A program made the position numbers and the translations under genes. Positions 42,006 through 50,430 of a DNA stretch of 50,437 nucleotides are shown piece after piece; positions within the stretch are counted from its first letter, which is position 1; each line of letters opens with the position of its first letter. This stretch comes from an uncultured Butyrivibrio sp. (lineage in GTDB: Bacteria > Bacillota > Clostridia > Lachnospirales > Lachnospiraceae): NCBI GenBank assembly GCA_910577605.1, contig CAJTON010000022.1:1-50437 (forward strand). The letters are read 5' to 3'. The notes under the pieces are model-generated. The model searched no databases. It saw nothing but the letters and a program-made list of their open reading frames with translations, and was not told where the DNA came from.

Positions 42006-42854
42006 TTAAGCCTTACAGTTTTCTATCGCCGTGTGAAGTCCGACAAACAATTCGTTATATCTTATATGTCTGCCGTTAAATCCGGTCACCGTCGCCCAGA
42101 GCGTAAGCGGCACGTCACGCCCGTCGCACTCGTAGGTTTCGCCGTTGTGCCGTAATATCTTATCGGCAACCGTTTTGGCGTATTCCTCATCCTGCGAATT
42201 AGTCAGAATACAGAATTCGTCGCCTCCTATCCTGAAAACCACGTCCTCGTCGCCGGCAGCCTCCTGCATTCTCCTGACCGTTTCGATTATTCCAAGCTCC
42301 CCCGCCTTGCGGGATATTTCGTTAATGCTCATCATTTTCTCTATGTCGCAGCATACGAAACAGCAGTCCTTTCTCTCAGTAAAAAAATCGTAAAGCTCGC
42401 TTATATCAACACTTTTTCTTGCCATACTATACAAATCTCCTTTCATTGCCTTTGCGCCGTCCTCTGCGCACGACGAAATCCTGTAAGGGTATTCCATCGG
42501 CCGTTTTAATTTAGGGAAAAGCTCCATAAATCTTTTCTTCCTGAATTCGGACGGATTACAGTACCATACCTTCCTGAACGCGCGCGTAAACGCTTCGTTT
42601 GAGCTGTACCCGTATTCCAGCGCCACGTCGAGAATCGACTCCTCCGGATTCCTGTTTATCCGCCTTGCGGCAAGCATCATCCTCCGGCGCACGATATAAT
42701 CGTGGACTGAAATCTTGTTCACATACAAAAAAAGCTTTTCAAGAGCCGACCTTGAGCAGTGACACGCCGCCGCTATGTCGTCCGTTCTGATATTGTCTCG
42801 CAGATGCGCCTCAATATATTCAAAGCTGTCTGCCAGCAGATCGAGATTGCTCAT
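42006..42854 (-). CDS. AraC-type DNA-binding protein fused to a GGDEF domain
   Basis: Residues about 10-108 form a complete AraC double helix-turn-helix at the N-terminus (RTDDIAAACHCSRSALEKLF, then ILDVALEYGYSSNEAFTRAF). Residues about 150-280 form a GGDEF-like domain with CDIEKMMSINEI and the signature FRIGGDEFCIL (210-214). The GGDEF signature is intact; the upstream GHxxGD-like segment is changed to RKAGE. The order, with the DNA-binding domain first and a nucleotide cyclase domain after, is unusual. It may link c-di-GMP production or sensing directly to transcription. Own terminator and AGGAG site. Confidence 0.85.
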   Translation of the reverse strand: MSNLDLLADSFEYIEAHLRDNIRTDDIAAACHCSRSALEKLFLYVNKISVHDYIVRRRMMLAARRINRNPEESILDVALEYGYSSNEAFTRAFRKVWYCNPSEFRKKRFMELFPKLKRPMEYPYRISSCAEDGAKAMKGDLYSMARKSVDISELYDFFTERKDCCFVCCDIEKMMSINEISRKAGELGIIETVRRMQEAAGDEDVVFRIGGDEFCILTNSQDEEYAKTVADKILRHNGETYECDGRDVPLTLWATVTGFNGRHIRYNELFVGLHTAIENCKA

Positions 42855-42946
42855 GTCCCATCGCTCCTTTACGATATCGTATTTTAAATATAACAGAAAT
42901 AGAGGGGCGTCGCTTGACTTTTTGAGTAAAAAAGCGCAGAAATAAT

Positions 42947-43429
42947 TTAAGGCTGTGCCTGAGCGCCCTTCTCCAGCTCAAGCAGAAATTTCTTCACATA
43001 AACCCCGCTAGCATACCCCGTCAGCTCCCCGCCGCTGCCGATAACCCTGTGGCACGGAACGATTATCATAACGGGATTTCTGTTGTTCGCCTGCCCCACC
43101 GCCCGCGCCGCAAGCGGCTTGCCTATGCGGGCGGCAATGTCCTTGTAGCTTCTCGTCTCCCCGTAAGGAATTTCGCAGAGGGCATGCCACACGCTTCGCT
43201 GAAACGGCGTTCCGCCCGTTTCCACGGGCACATTGAAAACGCGCCGCTTTCCGTCAAAATATTCTCGAAGCTCCGAATAAGCCTCATAAAGTATATCCGA
43301 ATGTTTTTTGCCCATGCAAAAAGAATCTGGACTCGCGTCGGGCGTAAAAGAAAGACCCGTGACCGCCCTTTCGTCTGCGCTAAGCGTCAGCACCCCCACC
43401 GGGCTTTGAAATATGTATGTGTCAGTCAA
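42947..43429 (-). CDS. ogt: Methylated-DNA-protein cysteine methyltransferase
   Basis: The 160-residue protein has the active-site IIVPCHRVIGSGGELTGYASG with the alkyl-accepting Cys, and FQRSVWHALCEIPYGETRSY. It repairs O6-alkylguanine by suicide transfer. The start is TTG at 43429 with a strong AAGGAGAAGG site. It is of the Ogt/AGT short form without an Ada regulatory domain. Confidence 0.93.
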   Translation of the reverse strand: MTDTYIFQSPVGVLTLSADERAVTGLSFTPDASPDSFCMGKKHSDILYEAYSELREYFDGKRRVFNVPVETGGTPFQRSVWHALCEIPYGETRSYKDIAARIGKPLAARAVGQANNRNPVMIIVPCHRVIGSGGELTGYASGVYVKKFLLELEKGAQAQP

Positions 43430-43475
43430 TTTCCTTCTCCTTTGTGATTTTATGCTTTAAGTATACATAAAAAAA

Positions 43476-43506
43476 ACGCCCGCCGTCAACAAATGACGGC
43501 AGGCGT
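43476..43506 (-). terminator. Intrinsic terminator of the Hsp20 gene
   Basis: Arms at 43494-43506 and 43476-43488 pair over 12 of 13 positions with a 5-base loop, followed on the minus strand by an eight-T run. It lies 10 bases past the hsp20 stop. Confidence 0.9.
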
Positions 43507-43515
43507 CTGAAAAAA

Positions 43516-43953
43516 TCAACCCTCTATCGCGATATAACTCTTTTTTTCCTCAATGGGCTTTGCCTCGATCTTGGGAATGTCGATTTTGAGAACCCCGTCC
43601 TCAAATCTCGCCTTGATGTCCTCCTGCGTTACCTGCTCGCCCACATAAAAGCTTCTGCTGCACGAACCGCTGTAACGCTCCCTGCGGATATATCTGCCCT
43701 CTTCGTCCTTCGTATCGTTAGCGGTGTTCGTCGAAGCGGTAACGGTAAGATAACCGTCCTTTAATTCCGCCTGTACGTTCTCCTTCTTGATGCCGGGAAG
43801 ATTCATAGCGATCTCAAAACCGCTCTCCTTCTCCTTAACATCGGTATGCATAATGTTCTGAGGCGCTTTTGCGGAAGGCGCGAAGCCTCTGAAAGCGGGT
43901 ACGTCAAAAAAGTCATCCAATAAGTTTTCTCCAAATAAGCTGGGCATTAACAT
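43516..43953 (-). CDS. Hsp20 / small heat-shock protein
   Basis: The 145-residue protein begins MLMPSLFGENLLDDFFDVPAF and has the alpha-crystallin domain (GFEIAMNLPGIKKENVQAEL to EDGVLKIDIPKIEAKP) with the IDIPK-type C-terminal motif. It prevents protein aggregation. GGAGG is 8 bases before the ATG. It is controlled by a CIRCE element, hence by HrcA, which is not in the window. Confidence 0.95.
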   Translation of the reverse strand: MLMPSLFGENLLDDFFDVPAFRGFAPSAKAPQNIMHTDVKEKESGFEIAMNLPGIKKENVQAELKDGYLTVTASTNTANDTKDEEGRYIRRERYSGSCSRSFYVGEQVTQEDIKARFEDGVLKIDIPKIEAKPIEEKKSYIAIEG

Positions 43954-44066
43954 AAGTCATTCCTCCATTCAATATAATACCTTTAAAATATATGTTAAAA
44001 TGTTCCGCGAACAGGAAAATACGGAATTTCGGATAAAAATCTTTGTTCCTCTCTTGTTCTATCTGT

Positions 44067-44108
44067 AATATAACATATCTGTTAGCACTCGTCAAGTGTG
44101 AGTGCTAA
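44067..44108 (-). promoter_or_regulatory. CIRCE operator and sigma-A promoter of hsp20
   Basis: TTAGCACTC-N9-GAGTGCTAA at 44082-44108 matches the CIRCE consensus perfectly. On the minus strand TTGACG (44090-44095) lies inside the CIRCE spacer and TATATT (44067-44072) follows after 17 bases. HrcA bound here would cover the -35 element. Confidence 0.95.
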
Positions 44109-44182
44109 CAATTCACACTTTTTTCACATTTTAAAAGTTCGTTAATATTCTGCCGTATTGAATGGAATTTATGCGCCCGCTT

Positions 44183-44632
44183 TTATAAAATAATTCCTCC
44201 GTGAAAACTGCACTCGTAAATAACCTGTCCCTTAAAGCAAATCGTTTCGCTGCCGCAGAACCAGCCAAAGTCTCCTGATACGGCGCATCTGTAACAATAA
44301 TCTCCGTCCGAATATTCCTCCGGTCCGCGAAACGGCTTTTCCGCCGGCACATTAAAAAGAGCCGCTTTAAGAAAATCCCCGCTGAAATTCTCGCCTGTTA
44401 CACGTCCCGCGTAATTCATGCACCAACGCGGCTCCCCGCATATCCAAAGCGCCTCCTCGCCCGCAAAATTCGAGCCGCCTAAATATGTGTCGTAATACAT
44501 GAAATCACCCTCGCGGTAAACCAGATCATGCGATTTCGGTCTTGTGGGAACAGTTTCCGCGCCCTTCCCCGCGTATGTGGCTCTTTTCGCCTTGATTAAA
44601 AAATCAGTGATTTCCTTACTGTCGCCCGACAT
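44183..44632 (-). CDS. DUF5680 domain protein
   Basis: The 149-residue protein begins with the DUF5680 pattern FLIKAKRATYAGKGAE, then SHDLVYREGDFMYYDTYLGG and EEALWICGEPRWCMNYAGRV. The domain is often found alone or fused to XRE helix-turn-helix proteins; its function is unknown. It is 12 bases after the large unknown gene on the same strand. Confidence 0.85.
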   Translation of the reverse strand: MSGDSKEITDFLIKAKRATYAGKGAETVPTRPKSHDLVYREGDFMYYDTYLGGSNFAGEEALWICGEPRWCMNYAGRVTGENFSGDFLKAALFNVPAEKPFRGPEEYSDGDYCYRCAVSGDFGWFCGSETICFKGQVIYECSFHGGIIL

Positions 44633-44644
44633 TGTAACCCACCT

Positions 44645-46741
44645 TTATCTCTTAAATCTTATTTTTGCAAGTTCAATAAACTGCTTTCTCGTGATACCGC
44701 CGAATCTTTGTGCAAATTCATCGCAGGCGCTCTCTAAGCTAAAACCAAAATATTCTGCAATCGTCTTTTTTGTCTGTTCATTCTTTGTTATGGGATGATG
44801 AATAATACCTGCTTCGCCTCCGTTTGAATTTACATTTATACCAAGCGAAACCCCATATGATGCAAAAAGTTCTCCCGTCAGCGCGTCAAAGCTCAAAGCA
44901 AGCTCCCCGCCTTTATTTTCAAAAATCTGACACTCGCTGTTTTCAAAAGTATGCGCGGCAAGTCCCCATGCAACCATTTTAAGCCTCATGCTTACGCCAA
45001 AGCCAAGGTCGATATCGCTCTCCTCAAGTTCCTTTGAGCATACTATCGGATAAGTTTCCCATAGAATCTCATTATCCTGAGCAAACTCCGCAGGAAGCAG
45101 AGGGATTTTTCGAAGCTCTTCGGCAGTCATATCAGATTTTTCGGTGACCAGCGCGTACTGACGGAAAATAATCGGCTGAGTCATCATTTTACGCATAGGA
45201 TGTTTTGTGGGAATCTCGCTCCATTTTTCAAGCTGCCTAACCTTGGCAAGAATAAGCGCATATGTATAAAGCGTCGGAGTAAGCTGAACCCTAAAAATGT
45301 CTCCTGCCGTAAATCTCACCTTAACACGTTTTTTGTTATGGAAGTTATCAAGAATCTTGTCATAATCCTTTGGGCAAAGAGCGATATATTCCTCAGTAAA
45401 ACGATCAAAATCCTCTTTTGTCCGTATCGTTCGGATAGCAGGTATCGGAAGCATCTGATCGTTAGCTGAATTATACGCGCTTACTCCGCCATCTCCGAGA
45501 TAAACGCAGAGATGCTCCCGCATATACACCGGAGTCTGCAAAAGCGACGGCGTAAGCGTCTTCTCCCGTCCGCGTGAAGTTTTGGGTATAACCGTCCTCC
45601 TGTTGTTTGTCGCAGTATCCATATCCGATTCAAGATAATACCTGTACCCTTTTTCTCCGCCAAGCTCCTCGTATATAAGCTTCTTCACTGTATTTCCCTC
45701 AAAATATATCTCTGAGCGTTTCATTATGCAATGCGTCGCAGAAAACCTCACCACCCTGTCCCATTCCGGAGCAATCGGCGACAGTCCGTAATAATATCGT
45801 TTTGTATCATCAAGATCAATCAAATACTCTCCGTCCGTAAAATACTGCTCCGCCTTTGATTTCGGTGTTTTTTTTGCCGAGAAGCCAGTCTGCTCAGCGC
45901 CGCGCCGCACTGTTTCAGAAGTTATCCTCGAAGCTGCCTCCGCGTCAAATATCTTGTCTACCTCAGAATAATTTATACCGTATTTCCCACGCCACATATG
46001 CAACGGATAATAAATATCGGTTTCATAAACGAAGCATCTCTCCGCCCACGGTACAAAGCCTTCGGCACAGCCATGATATCCCGGAGCATCAAACAAACCG
46101 CAGACCGCAAGCACTCCCATTACAGAATATGCGTCCGCCGCAGTCAATCCAAGACTATCCTCCTTTGTGACAAGCTTCAGCACCGCAACAGCCTTATTCG
46201 CCGGAGCAATTTCACCGGCAAGCCCCAACATACGGTTTATAATCCTAAAATCCTCATCCGAATACCTAACCTCCGGAAGCTTTGCATATTCCCGCAAATC
46301 GCACAACACATAGCCCGCGCAGCTCGTATCCATAAATTCCTTACACGGTATCAACCGGTCGCGGCAATGTTTTTTCATGTCCAAACGGCTTTTATTATCC
46401 TCCGCGTCAAAAACGCCTCCGCATATACGGCAAACATACCTCCCCCCGTAAATCTCCGTAGAGACGCATTTATGCTCCGGAAGGCGGTCAGCCCAAATAA
46501 GGCTTGACAAGGCGGTCCTGTACCTGAAATCACCTGTTGAAACGCTGTAAAGAAAAGCGGCGGCGGTCTTTTCCAAGCTCAGCCCCGCCGCTGCCTCTTT
46601 AATCTGACCGATAAGGTCGTCATGAAATACCGGCTCGTGGCAAAGCAGCACGCCTTTTTCGATACAATATGCTTTTTCATCTTCGCTAAGATCATTTCTT
46701 ACGGAGCTTGCAAGTATGCGAAGCGCCTTCTTATCAACCAT
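44645..46741 (-). CDS. Large uncharacterised protein with Cys/His cluster
   Basis: The 698-residue soluble protein has a possible zinc site in YVCRICGGVFDAEDN and KKHCRDRLIPC (about 105-135). Around 465-600 it has VKVRFTAGDIFRVQLTPTL, reminiscent of Imm26-type immunity domains (a weak similarity by eye). No membrane segment or signal peptide is seen. GGGGGAATAT precedes the ATG. It is co-transcribed with the DUF5680 gene. I cannot assign a function; an immunity or regulatory role is speculation. Confidence 0.6.
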   Translation of the reverse strand: MVDKKALRILASSVRNDLSEDEKAYCIEKGVLLCHEPVFHDDLIGQIKEAAAGLSLEKTAAAFLYSVSTGDFRYRTALSSLIWADRLPEHKCVSTEIYGGRYVCRICGGVFDAEDNKSRLDMKKHCRDRLIPCKEFMDTSCAGYVLCDLREYAKLPEVRYSDEDFRIINRMLGLAGEIAPANKAVAVLKLVTKEDSLGLTAADAYSVMGVLAVCGLFDAPGYHGCAEGFVPWAERCFVYETDIYYPLHMWRGKYGINYSEVDKIFDAEAASRITSETVRRGAEQTGFSAKKTPKSKAEQYFTDGEYLIDLDDTKRYYYGLSPIAPEWDRVVRFSATHCIMKRSEIYFEGNTVKKLIYEELGGEKGYRYYLESDMDTATNNRRTVIPKTSRGREKTLTPSLLQTPVYMREHLCVYLGDGGVSAYNSANDQMLPIPAIRTIRTKEDFDRFTEEYIALCPKDYDKILDNFHNKKRVKVRFTAGDIFRVQLTPTLYTYALILAKVRQLEKWSEIPTKHPMRKMMTQPIIFRQYALVTEKSDMTAEELRKIPLLPAEFAQDNEILWETYPIVCSKELEESDIDLGFGVSMRLKMVAWGLAAHTFENSECQIFENKGGELALSFDALTGELFASYGVSLGINVNSNGGEAGIIHHPITKNEQTKKTIAEYFGFSLESACDEFAQRFGGITRKQFIELAKIRFKR

Positions 46742-46761
46742 ATATTCCCCCTTTTAATTCT

Positions 46762-48348
46762 TCACGCCCTTATCCTGAAGGTCTTCGGCGCGAGCTTATA
46801 TACAAGTATGCTTGCGACTATACAGTAGATCACACAGAACGCTGTCGTCATGATTCCAAACGCAAGCGTCGGCACTTTAAAATGGATCATCAGATAGCAG
46901 ACAAAATAAGTCGCCGACACGATTATGCGGTACGCGCCGCTTTTCATCTCCGTTCCCGCGTTATAGGGCTGCAAAAGATAGTACAGCATCAGATAATGCA
47001 CCGAAAAAAACACGCTCAGCGCTATGACCGAAACAACAATCACCGCGTAATTCACCGGATTATCTGTTCCGCCCGACGCATAAAGAAGCGCCGAAAGACC
47101 CGCGCCTATCGCGGCGGCAGGAAGAAGATTTACCTTGATTATCTCGCGCAGCCTGATCTGAAAAAGCTTAAGTATGAACCTCGGTTTCTTATAAAAAGAA
47201 TACGTCAGAAGGCTGTGATCGCAGTTTATGAAAAGCGCCCTCGTAAAGCCCGTTCCCCTGTTTACAAGGTACATGACGAAAACAAAATACGGCAGCGAAT
47301 CCATGAGCGCGCAGTTGAGCTTGATCTTCATATCCGAATCAAACCTGAAAAGCACGATCGCCCCCGCGGCCAGCACGATGACGGCAAGCGATATTTTTTC
47401 CGCCGCGCTCCAAAGGATCCTGCGGTGACGCTTGATAAAAAGCTCGTTTAGATACTCGAATCCCTTTCTGTCGCTTGATATGCCGCTGTCGGCGCTTATG
47501 CTTTTATGGCTCTGCTCACGCTGTACCCTGACCTGCGCCTGCTTGTCCATCTGCATACCGACAACATTGTTCAGCAGAATCTTATACATGGCCCTGTAAC
47601 TTTTGAAAGATAAAATTGTTTTTACGGAAACTGCCCCAAGCAGCATCGCGGCGCACATAATAACTGCCGATGCCATTTCAGGCAGGTATATTTCAATCAC
47701 CGGCAGTCCGTACGCCGCCGCTAACATCAGGGCGACAAAAATCCACCCCGCCGCTCCCAGTTTATTTTCGTTCCTGACCTTATTCTTTTTGTCATAAAGA
47801 ATAAGCGAATACGCGGACGCGGCAAGCTTCGTTCCAGCCGCAAAAAACGGAATAAGCAGACATTGCCAAGCCTTTAGTCCGTTTGCCATTCCGAACAGGA
47901 AGCCGCAGAGCGCAAAGCCGACGGTATGCTTTAATATGGCATAAAAATAATTGACGACCGTGTACTGCTTCGCGTCCATGCCAAGCAGTATCATCGCGTA
48001 ATATTTGTCCTTCGTAGGGTTGAACATGAACGAGTTGGCAAACGCGCCGATTACCGTAAGAATCACAAGAAGATGAAGGAACAGCGCGCCCTCCGTTTCC
48101 TCCGGCAACTTATAAAGCGCCATGGGCGTCGCAAGCATAGCGAAAAAATAAATCAGCTTTCCGGCAAATGTCGAAAATATCTCCCATACTATTGAAAGCA
48201 CGTTCGCCGCTATCTTAAAACCGCGAAGCTGATAAACCGCGTCGGGAATGATTTTTCTCAGCAGAGGTATCTGCTTTATCCCATAAAGGATGCTGTTGAC
48301 ACGGTATGTATTTTTCAGGGAAAAAGAAATCCTAAGCGTTTTAAGCAT
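46762..48348 (-). CDS. ABC transporter permease-like polytopic membrane protein
   Basis: The 528-residue protein begins LKTLRISFSLKNTYRVNSIL and has about twelve hydrophobic segments. Its ATG at 48348 overlaps the ATPase stop by 8 bases (ATGCTTAA), with GGAGGAGG upstream, so an upstream frame of 26 residues is not used. The size and layout fit large ABC-2 permeases that work with one ATPase, as in Clostridia. The substrate is unknown. Confidence 0.75.
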   Translation of the reverse strand: MLKTLRISFSLKNTYRVNSILYGIKQIPLLRKIIPDAVYQLRGFKIAANVLSIVWEIFSTFAGKLIYFFAMLATPMALYKLPEETEGALFLHLLVILTVIGAFANSFMFNPTKDKYYAMILLGMDAKQYTVVNYFYAILKHTVGFALCGFLFGMANGLKAWQCLLIPFFAAGTKLAASAYSLILYDKKNKVRNENKLGAAGWIFVALMLAAAYGLPVIEIYLPEMASAVIMCAAMLLGAVSVKTILSFKSYRAMYKILLNNVVGMQMDKQAQVRVQREQSHKSISADSGISSDRKGFEYLNELFIKRHRRILWSAAEKISLAVIVLAAGAIVLFRFDSDMKIKLNCALMDSLPYFVFVMYLVNRGTGFTRALFINCDHSLLTYSFYKKPRFILKLFQIRLREIIKVNLLPAAAIGAGLSALLYASGGTDNPVNYAVIVVSVIALSVFFSVHYLMLYYLLQPYNAGTEMKSGAYRIIVSATYFVCYLMIHFKVPTLAFGIMTTAFCVIYCIVASILVYKLAPKTFRIRA

Positions 48349-49048
48349 GGTCCTCCTCCTTAAGCGCCGCAATGATCTTTTCCTTGAATTCCCCGCTGTC
48401 AAGATCTGATTTCGCGACAATCTCAAGCTCTCCGTGGCTTAAAAGAACGATCTCGTCGCAAAGATCAAGCGCCAGATCGAGAATATGTGTGGAAAAAACG
48501 GTGATGCGTCCGCCTTTCAGCGAACGAAGAAGCTGCTTCATCTCTTCCGCGACCACCACGTCAAGCGATGTCAAAGGCTCATCCAGCAGCAATATATTAG
48601 GCTGGGCAATAATATTTATCAGCATCTGCATCTTGTTTTTCATACCGTGGGAATAATCCTTGAGAAGTTTGTTCCTGTCCTCCGGCGCGATGCTCATATA
48701 ATCAAAATATTCGTCAAGGCTCTTAGGCTCCTTGATAACATTCTCATGTATATCTACAAAAAATTTAAGGAACTCTCTCCCTGTCATAAATTCGGGCACC
48801 GTCGGCGTGGACAGCACATACCCTATATCCTCCGGCTCAAGATCCCGCGCGCCGTTTTCCGTTTCAATATAAAATCTGCCTGAATCCGACCTTATATCCC
48901 CGTTCAGACAGTTGAAAAGCGTGGTCTTGCCCGCCCCGTTCCTTCCGAGCAGCCCGTATATTTTACCGTCCTCAAACGTAAAGTCTATGTCCCGAAGCAC
49001 CTGTTTTTTATCGAATTTCTTGGATAAATGCTCTATTATGAATTTCAT
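48341..49048 (-). CDS. ABC transporter ATP-binding protein
   Basis: The 235-residue ATPase has Walker A GRNGAGKTT, signature DYSHGMKNKMQ, Walker B ILLLDEPLTSLD and H-loop VFSTHILDLAL, all intact. It is the energy-coupling subunit of the polytopic permease encoded directly downstream (8-base overlap). AAGGGG precedes the ATG. Confidence 0.93.
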   Translation of the reverse strand: MKFIIEHLSKKFDKKQVLRDIDFTFEDGKIYGLLGRNGAGKTTLFNCLNGDIRSDSGRFYIETENGARDLEPEDIGYVLSTPTVPEFMTGREFLKFFVDIHENVIKEPKSLDEYFDYMSIAPEDRNKLLKDYSHGMKNKMQMLINIIAQPNILLLDEPLTSLDVVVAEEMKQLLRSLKGGRITVFSTHILDLALDLCDEIVLLSHGELEIVAKSDLDSGEFKEKIIAALKEEDHA

Positions 49049-49079
49049 TTTTTACCCCTTATTATTTATAAAATTTTTG

Positions 49080-49754
49080 TCACATGATCTCAAACGACTC
49101 CGCATAACGGACATAGCCCGCCTTCTGCGCCAGTTTGATTGAAGCCGTATTTTCCTGTTCCGTACTGTAAAGCGGAATAAAGCCCTGCCGCAAAACCGCG
49201 GACGTCCAGACATTCAGCGCCGACATAGCGCACCCGCGTCTGCGGTATTCGCTCAAAGTCTCGATACCCGCCTCATGTCCCCGCCCTTTGCGCACGCTCC
49301 GGCATATCGAAACGATCCTTCCGCCGCAAAAATATCCCGCATACGGCTGCGCGGCGGCAATCTCCTCCGCGCCTTCTCCAAAACAAGCCAAAAGTATGTC
49401 CGCGTCCTTTTCGGTAAGCAGTCGGCACGAATCTCCTTCATCCGAAACCGAAGCAGGCGGATAATAAAAGCATATGTCCCGCGAACAATCGCGAACGCCC
49501 GTTTCTTTTATATATAAAGAAATATCCCATATATTCCGCTCCAAAAGATTTTTAGCCTTTTCTATAAAATCCTCTCCGGCGCGCTGCCCGAAACGGTATT
49601 CAATAATGCCGCCCACCGTGCGCCCGGCAAGTAAGAGCGGCGCCTTCGCCGTACAGCCCCAAGGTTCGTTGACATGTACCATACGGTCGTTTTCATAGGT
49701 AAAAAGACAGTCCAGGCGTATTTTCAAAAGCTCTTCTTCCGGCAAAAATCCCAT
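49080..49754 (-). CDS. GNAT acetyltransferase
   Basis: The protein of about 224 residues has a divergent N-terminal part and a C-terminal GNAT core: VRKGRGHEAGIETLSEYRRR (acetyl-CoA loop) and LYSTEQENTASIKLAQKAGY. This is the GNAT_acetyltran-like type. Two in-frame ATG codons lie close together; 49754 has AAGGAG 9 bases upstream, 49763 touches it. Substrate unknown. Confidence 0.85.
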   Translation of the reverse strand: MGFLPEEELLKIRLDCLFTYENDRMVHVNEPWGCTAKAPLLLAGRTVGGIIEYRFGQRAGEDFIEKAKNLLERNIWDISLYIKETGVRDCSRDICFYYPPASVSDEGDSCRLLTEKDADILLACFGEGAEEIAAAQPYAGYFCGGRIVSICRSVRKGRGHEAGIETLSEYRRRGCAMSALNVWTSAVLRQGFIPLYSTEQENTASIKLAQKAGYVRYAESFEIM

Positions 49755-49787
49755 TCCTTCCATCTCCTTCGCAAGTCCGTATCATTT

Positions 49788-50153
49788 TCACATGTCCGTC
49801 CACGAATCGAACCGCGTCGAAATTTGCGGGTCATATAAGGGACATCCGAAATCGATTAAAATATCCACAAGCTGATTCATATCCGCTTCGCTCATACCGT
49901 AACAGTCAAATCTCACGACCTGCTCAGTGGTAAATATCTGAAAAGCGCCATGCCCTTCCTTTTCAAAATACTTACCGCCTTCGCTCGCGGTCCAGTCCGC
50001 AAAGACCTCGGCAATTTTTTTCAGAATATCACCGACAGGGAGCGTTTCCAGCTCTTCAACCGATTCGCCGTCGCAGCAAGCCGTCTGATACACTTTTTCG
50101 TCGTCATGCTCCGCTTTGTCTTTGTACTTCCAGAAATCCAAGTCCATGCTCAT
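49788..50153 (-). CDS. Hypothetical protein
   Basis: This soluble 121-residue acidic protein begins SMDLDFWKYKDKAEHDDEKV and ends PQISTRFDSWTDM. No motif tied to a function is recognised. Similar short proteins beginning with DLDFWKYK are common in Firmicutes near toxin or SMI1/KNR4-type genes, but the link is only impression. The ATG at 50153 with GGAGG 8 bases upstream is preferred to TTG at 50159. Confidence 0.65.
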   Translation of the reverse strand: MSMDLDFWKYKDKAEHDDEKVYQTACCDGESVEELETLPVGDILKKIAEVFADWTASEGGKYFEKEGHGAFQIFTTEQVVRFDCYGMSEADMNQLVDILIDFGCPLYDPQISTRFDSWTDM

Positions 50154-50196
50154 TCGCAATTCCTCCCGATAAAATATTACGGTTTAAATTTAAATA

Positions 50197-50225
50197 ATTA
50201 TAGCACCGACGGTATTTTTTGTCCA
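50197..50225 (-). promoter_or_regulatory. Sigma-A promoter of the 49788-50153 gene
   Basis: On the minus strand TGGACA (50220-50225) and TATAAT (50197-50202) are 17 bases apart, about 45 bases before the ATG at 50153. Confidence 0.75.
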
Positions 50226-50297
50226 CTTTCATACCTTTACAGATATCAAAAGCCCCGCTTTCCTTCTGCCGGAAACAAAACTTATTCCGTTGCGTTC

Positions 50298-50326
50298 TTG
50301 CCTTGCTTCTGGGGGTAGGGTATAAT
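50298..50326 (+). promoter_or_regulatory. Possible promoter reading out of the window
   Basis: TTGCCT (50298-50303) and TATAAT (50321-50326) are 17 bases apart. The transcript would run through the inverted repeats at 50333-50366 and 50371-50430; no start codon with a ribosome binding site follows within the window. Confidence 0.45.
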
Positions 50327-50332
50327 GAACTC

Positions 50333-50366
50333 AAAAATCCAGCCGCTACGCGTTATGTGATTTTTT
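50333..50366. repeat. Copy B of the small dispersed repeat
   Basis: AAAAATCCAGCCGCTACGCG is followed after five bases by TGATTTTTT. The reverse complement of 3162-3214 begins AAAAATCAAGCCGCTTCGCG after one extra A and ends GTGATTTTTT, so the ends agree while the centre of copy B is shorter by about 16 bases. Confidence 0.45.
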
Positions 50367-50370
50367 CGTT

Positions 50371-50430
50371 ACCATGTCAGGTGAAATCAAATGTCTGCTC
50401 CGCAGCCGCTTGATTTCCTGCTGACATGGT
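50371..50430. repeat. 60-bp two-part inverted repeat at the window edge
   Basis: ACCATGTCAG (50371-50380) and CTGACATGGT (50421-50430) are perfect arms; inside them GAAATCAA (50383-50390) and TTGATTTC (50410-50417) pair again, leaving a 19-base GC-rich loop. TATAAT follows directly. It may be a structured leader RNA or another small repeat element; the downstream gene is outside the window. Confidence 0.5.
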
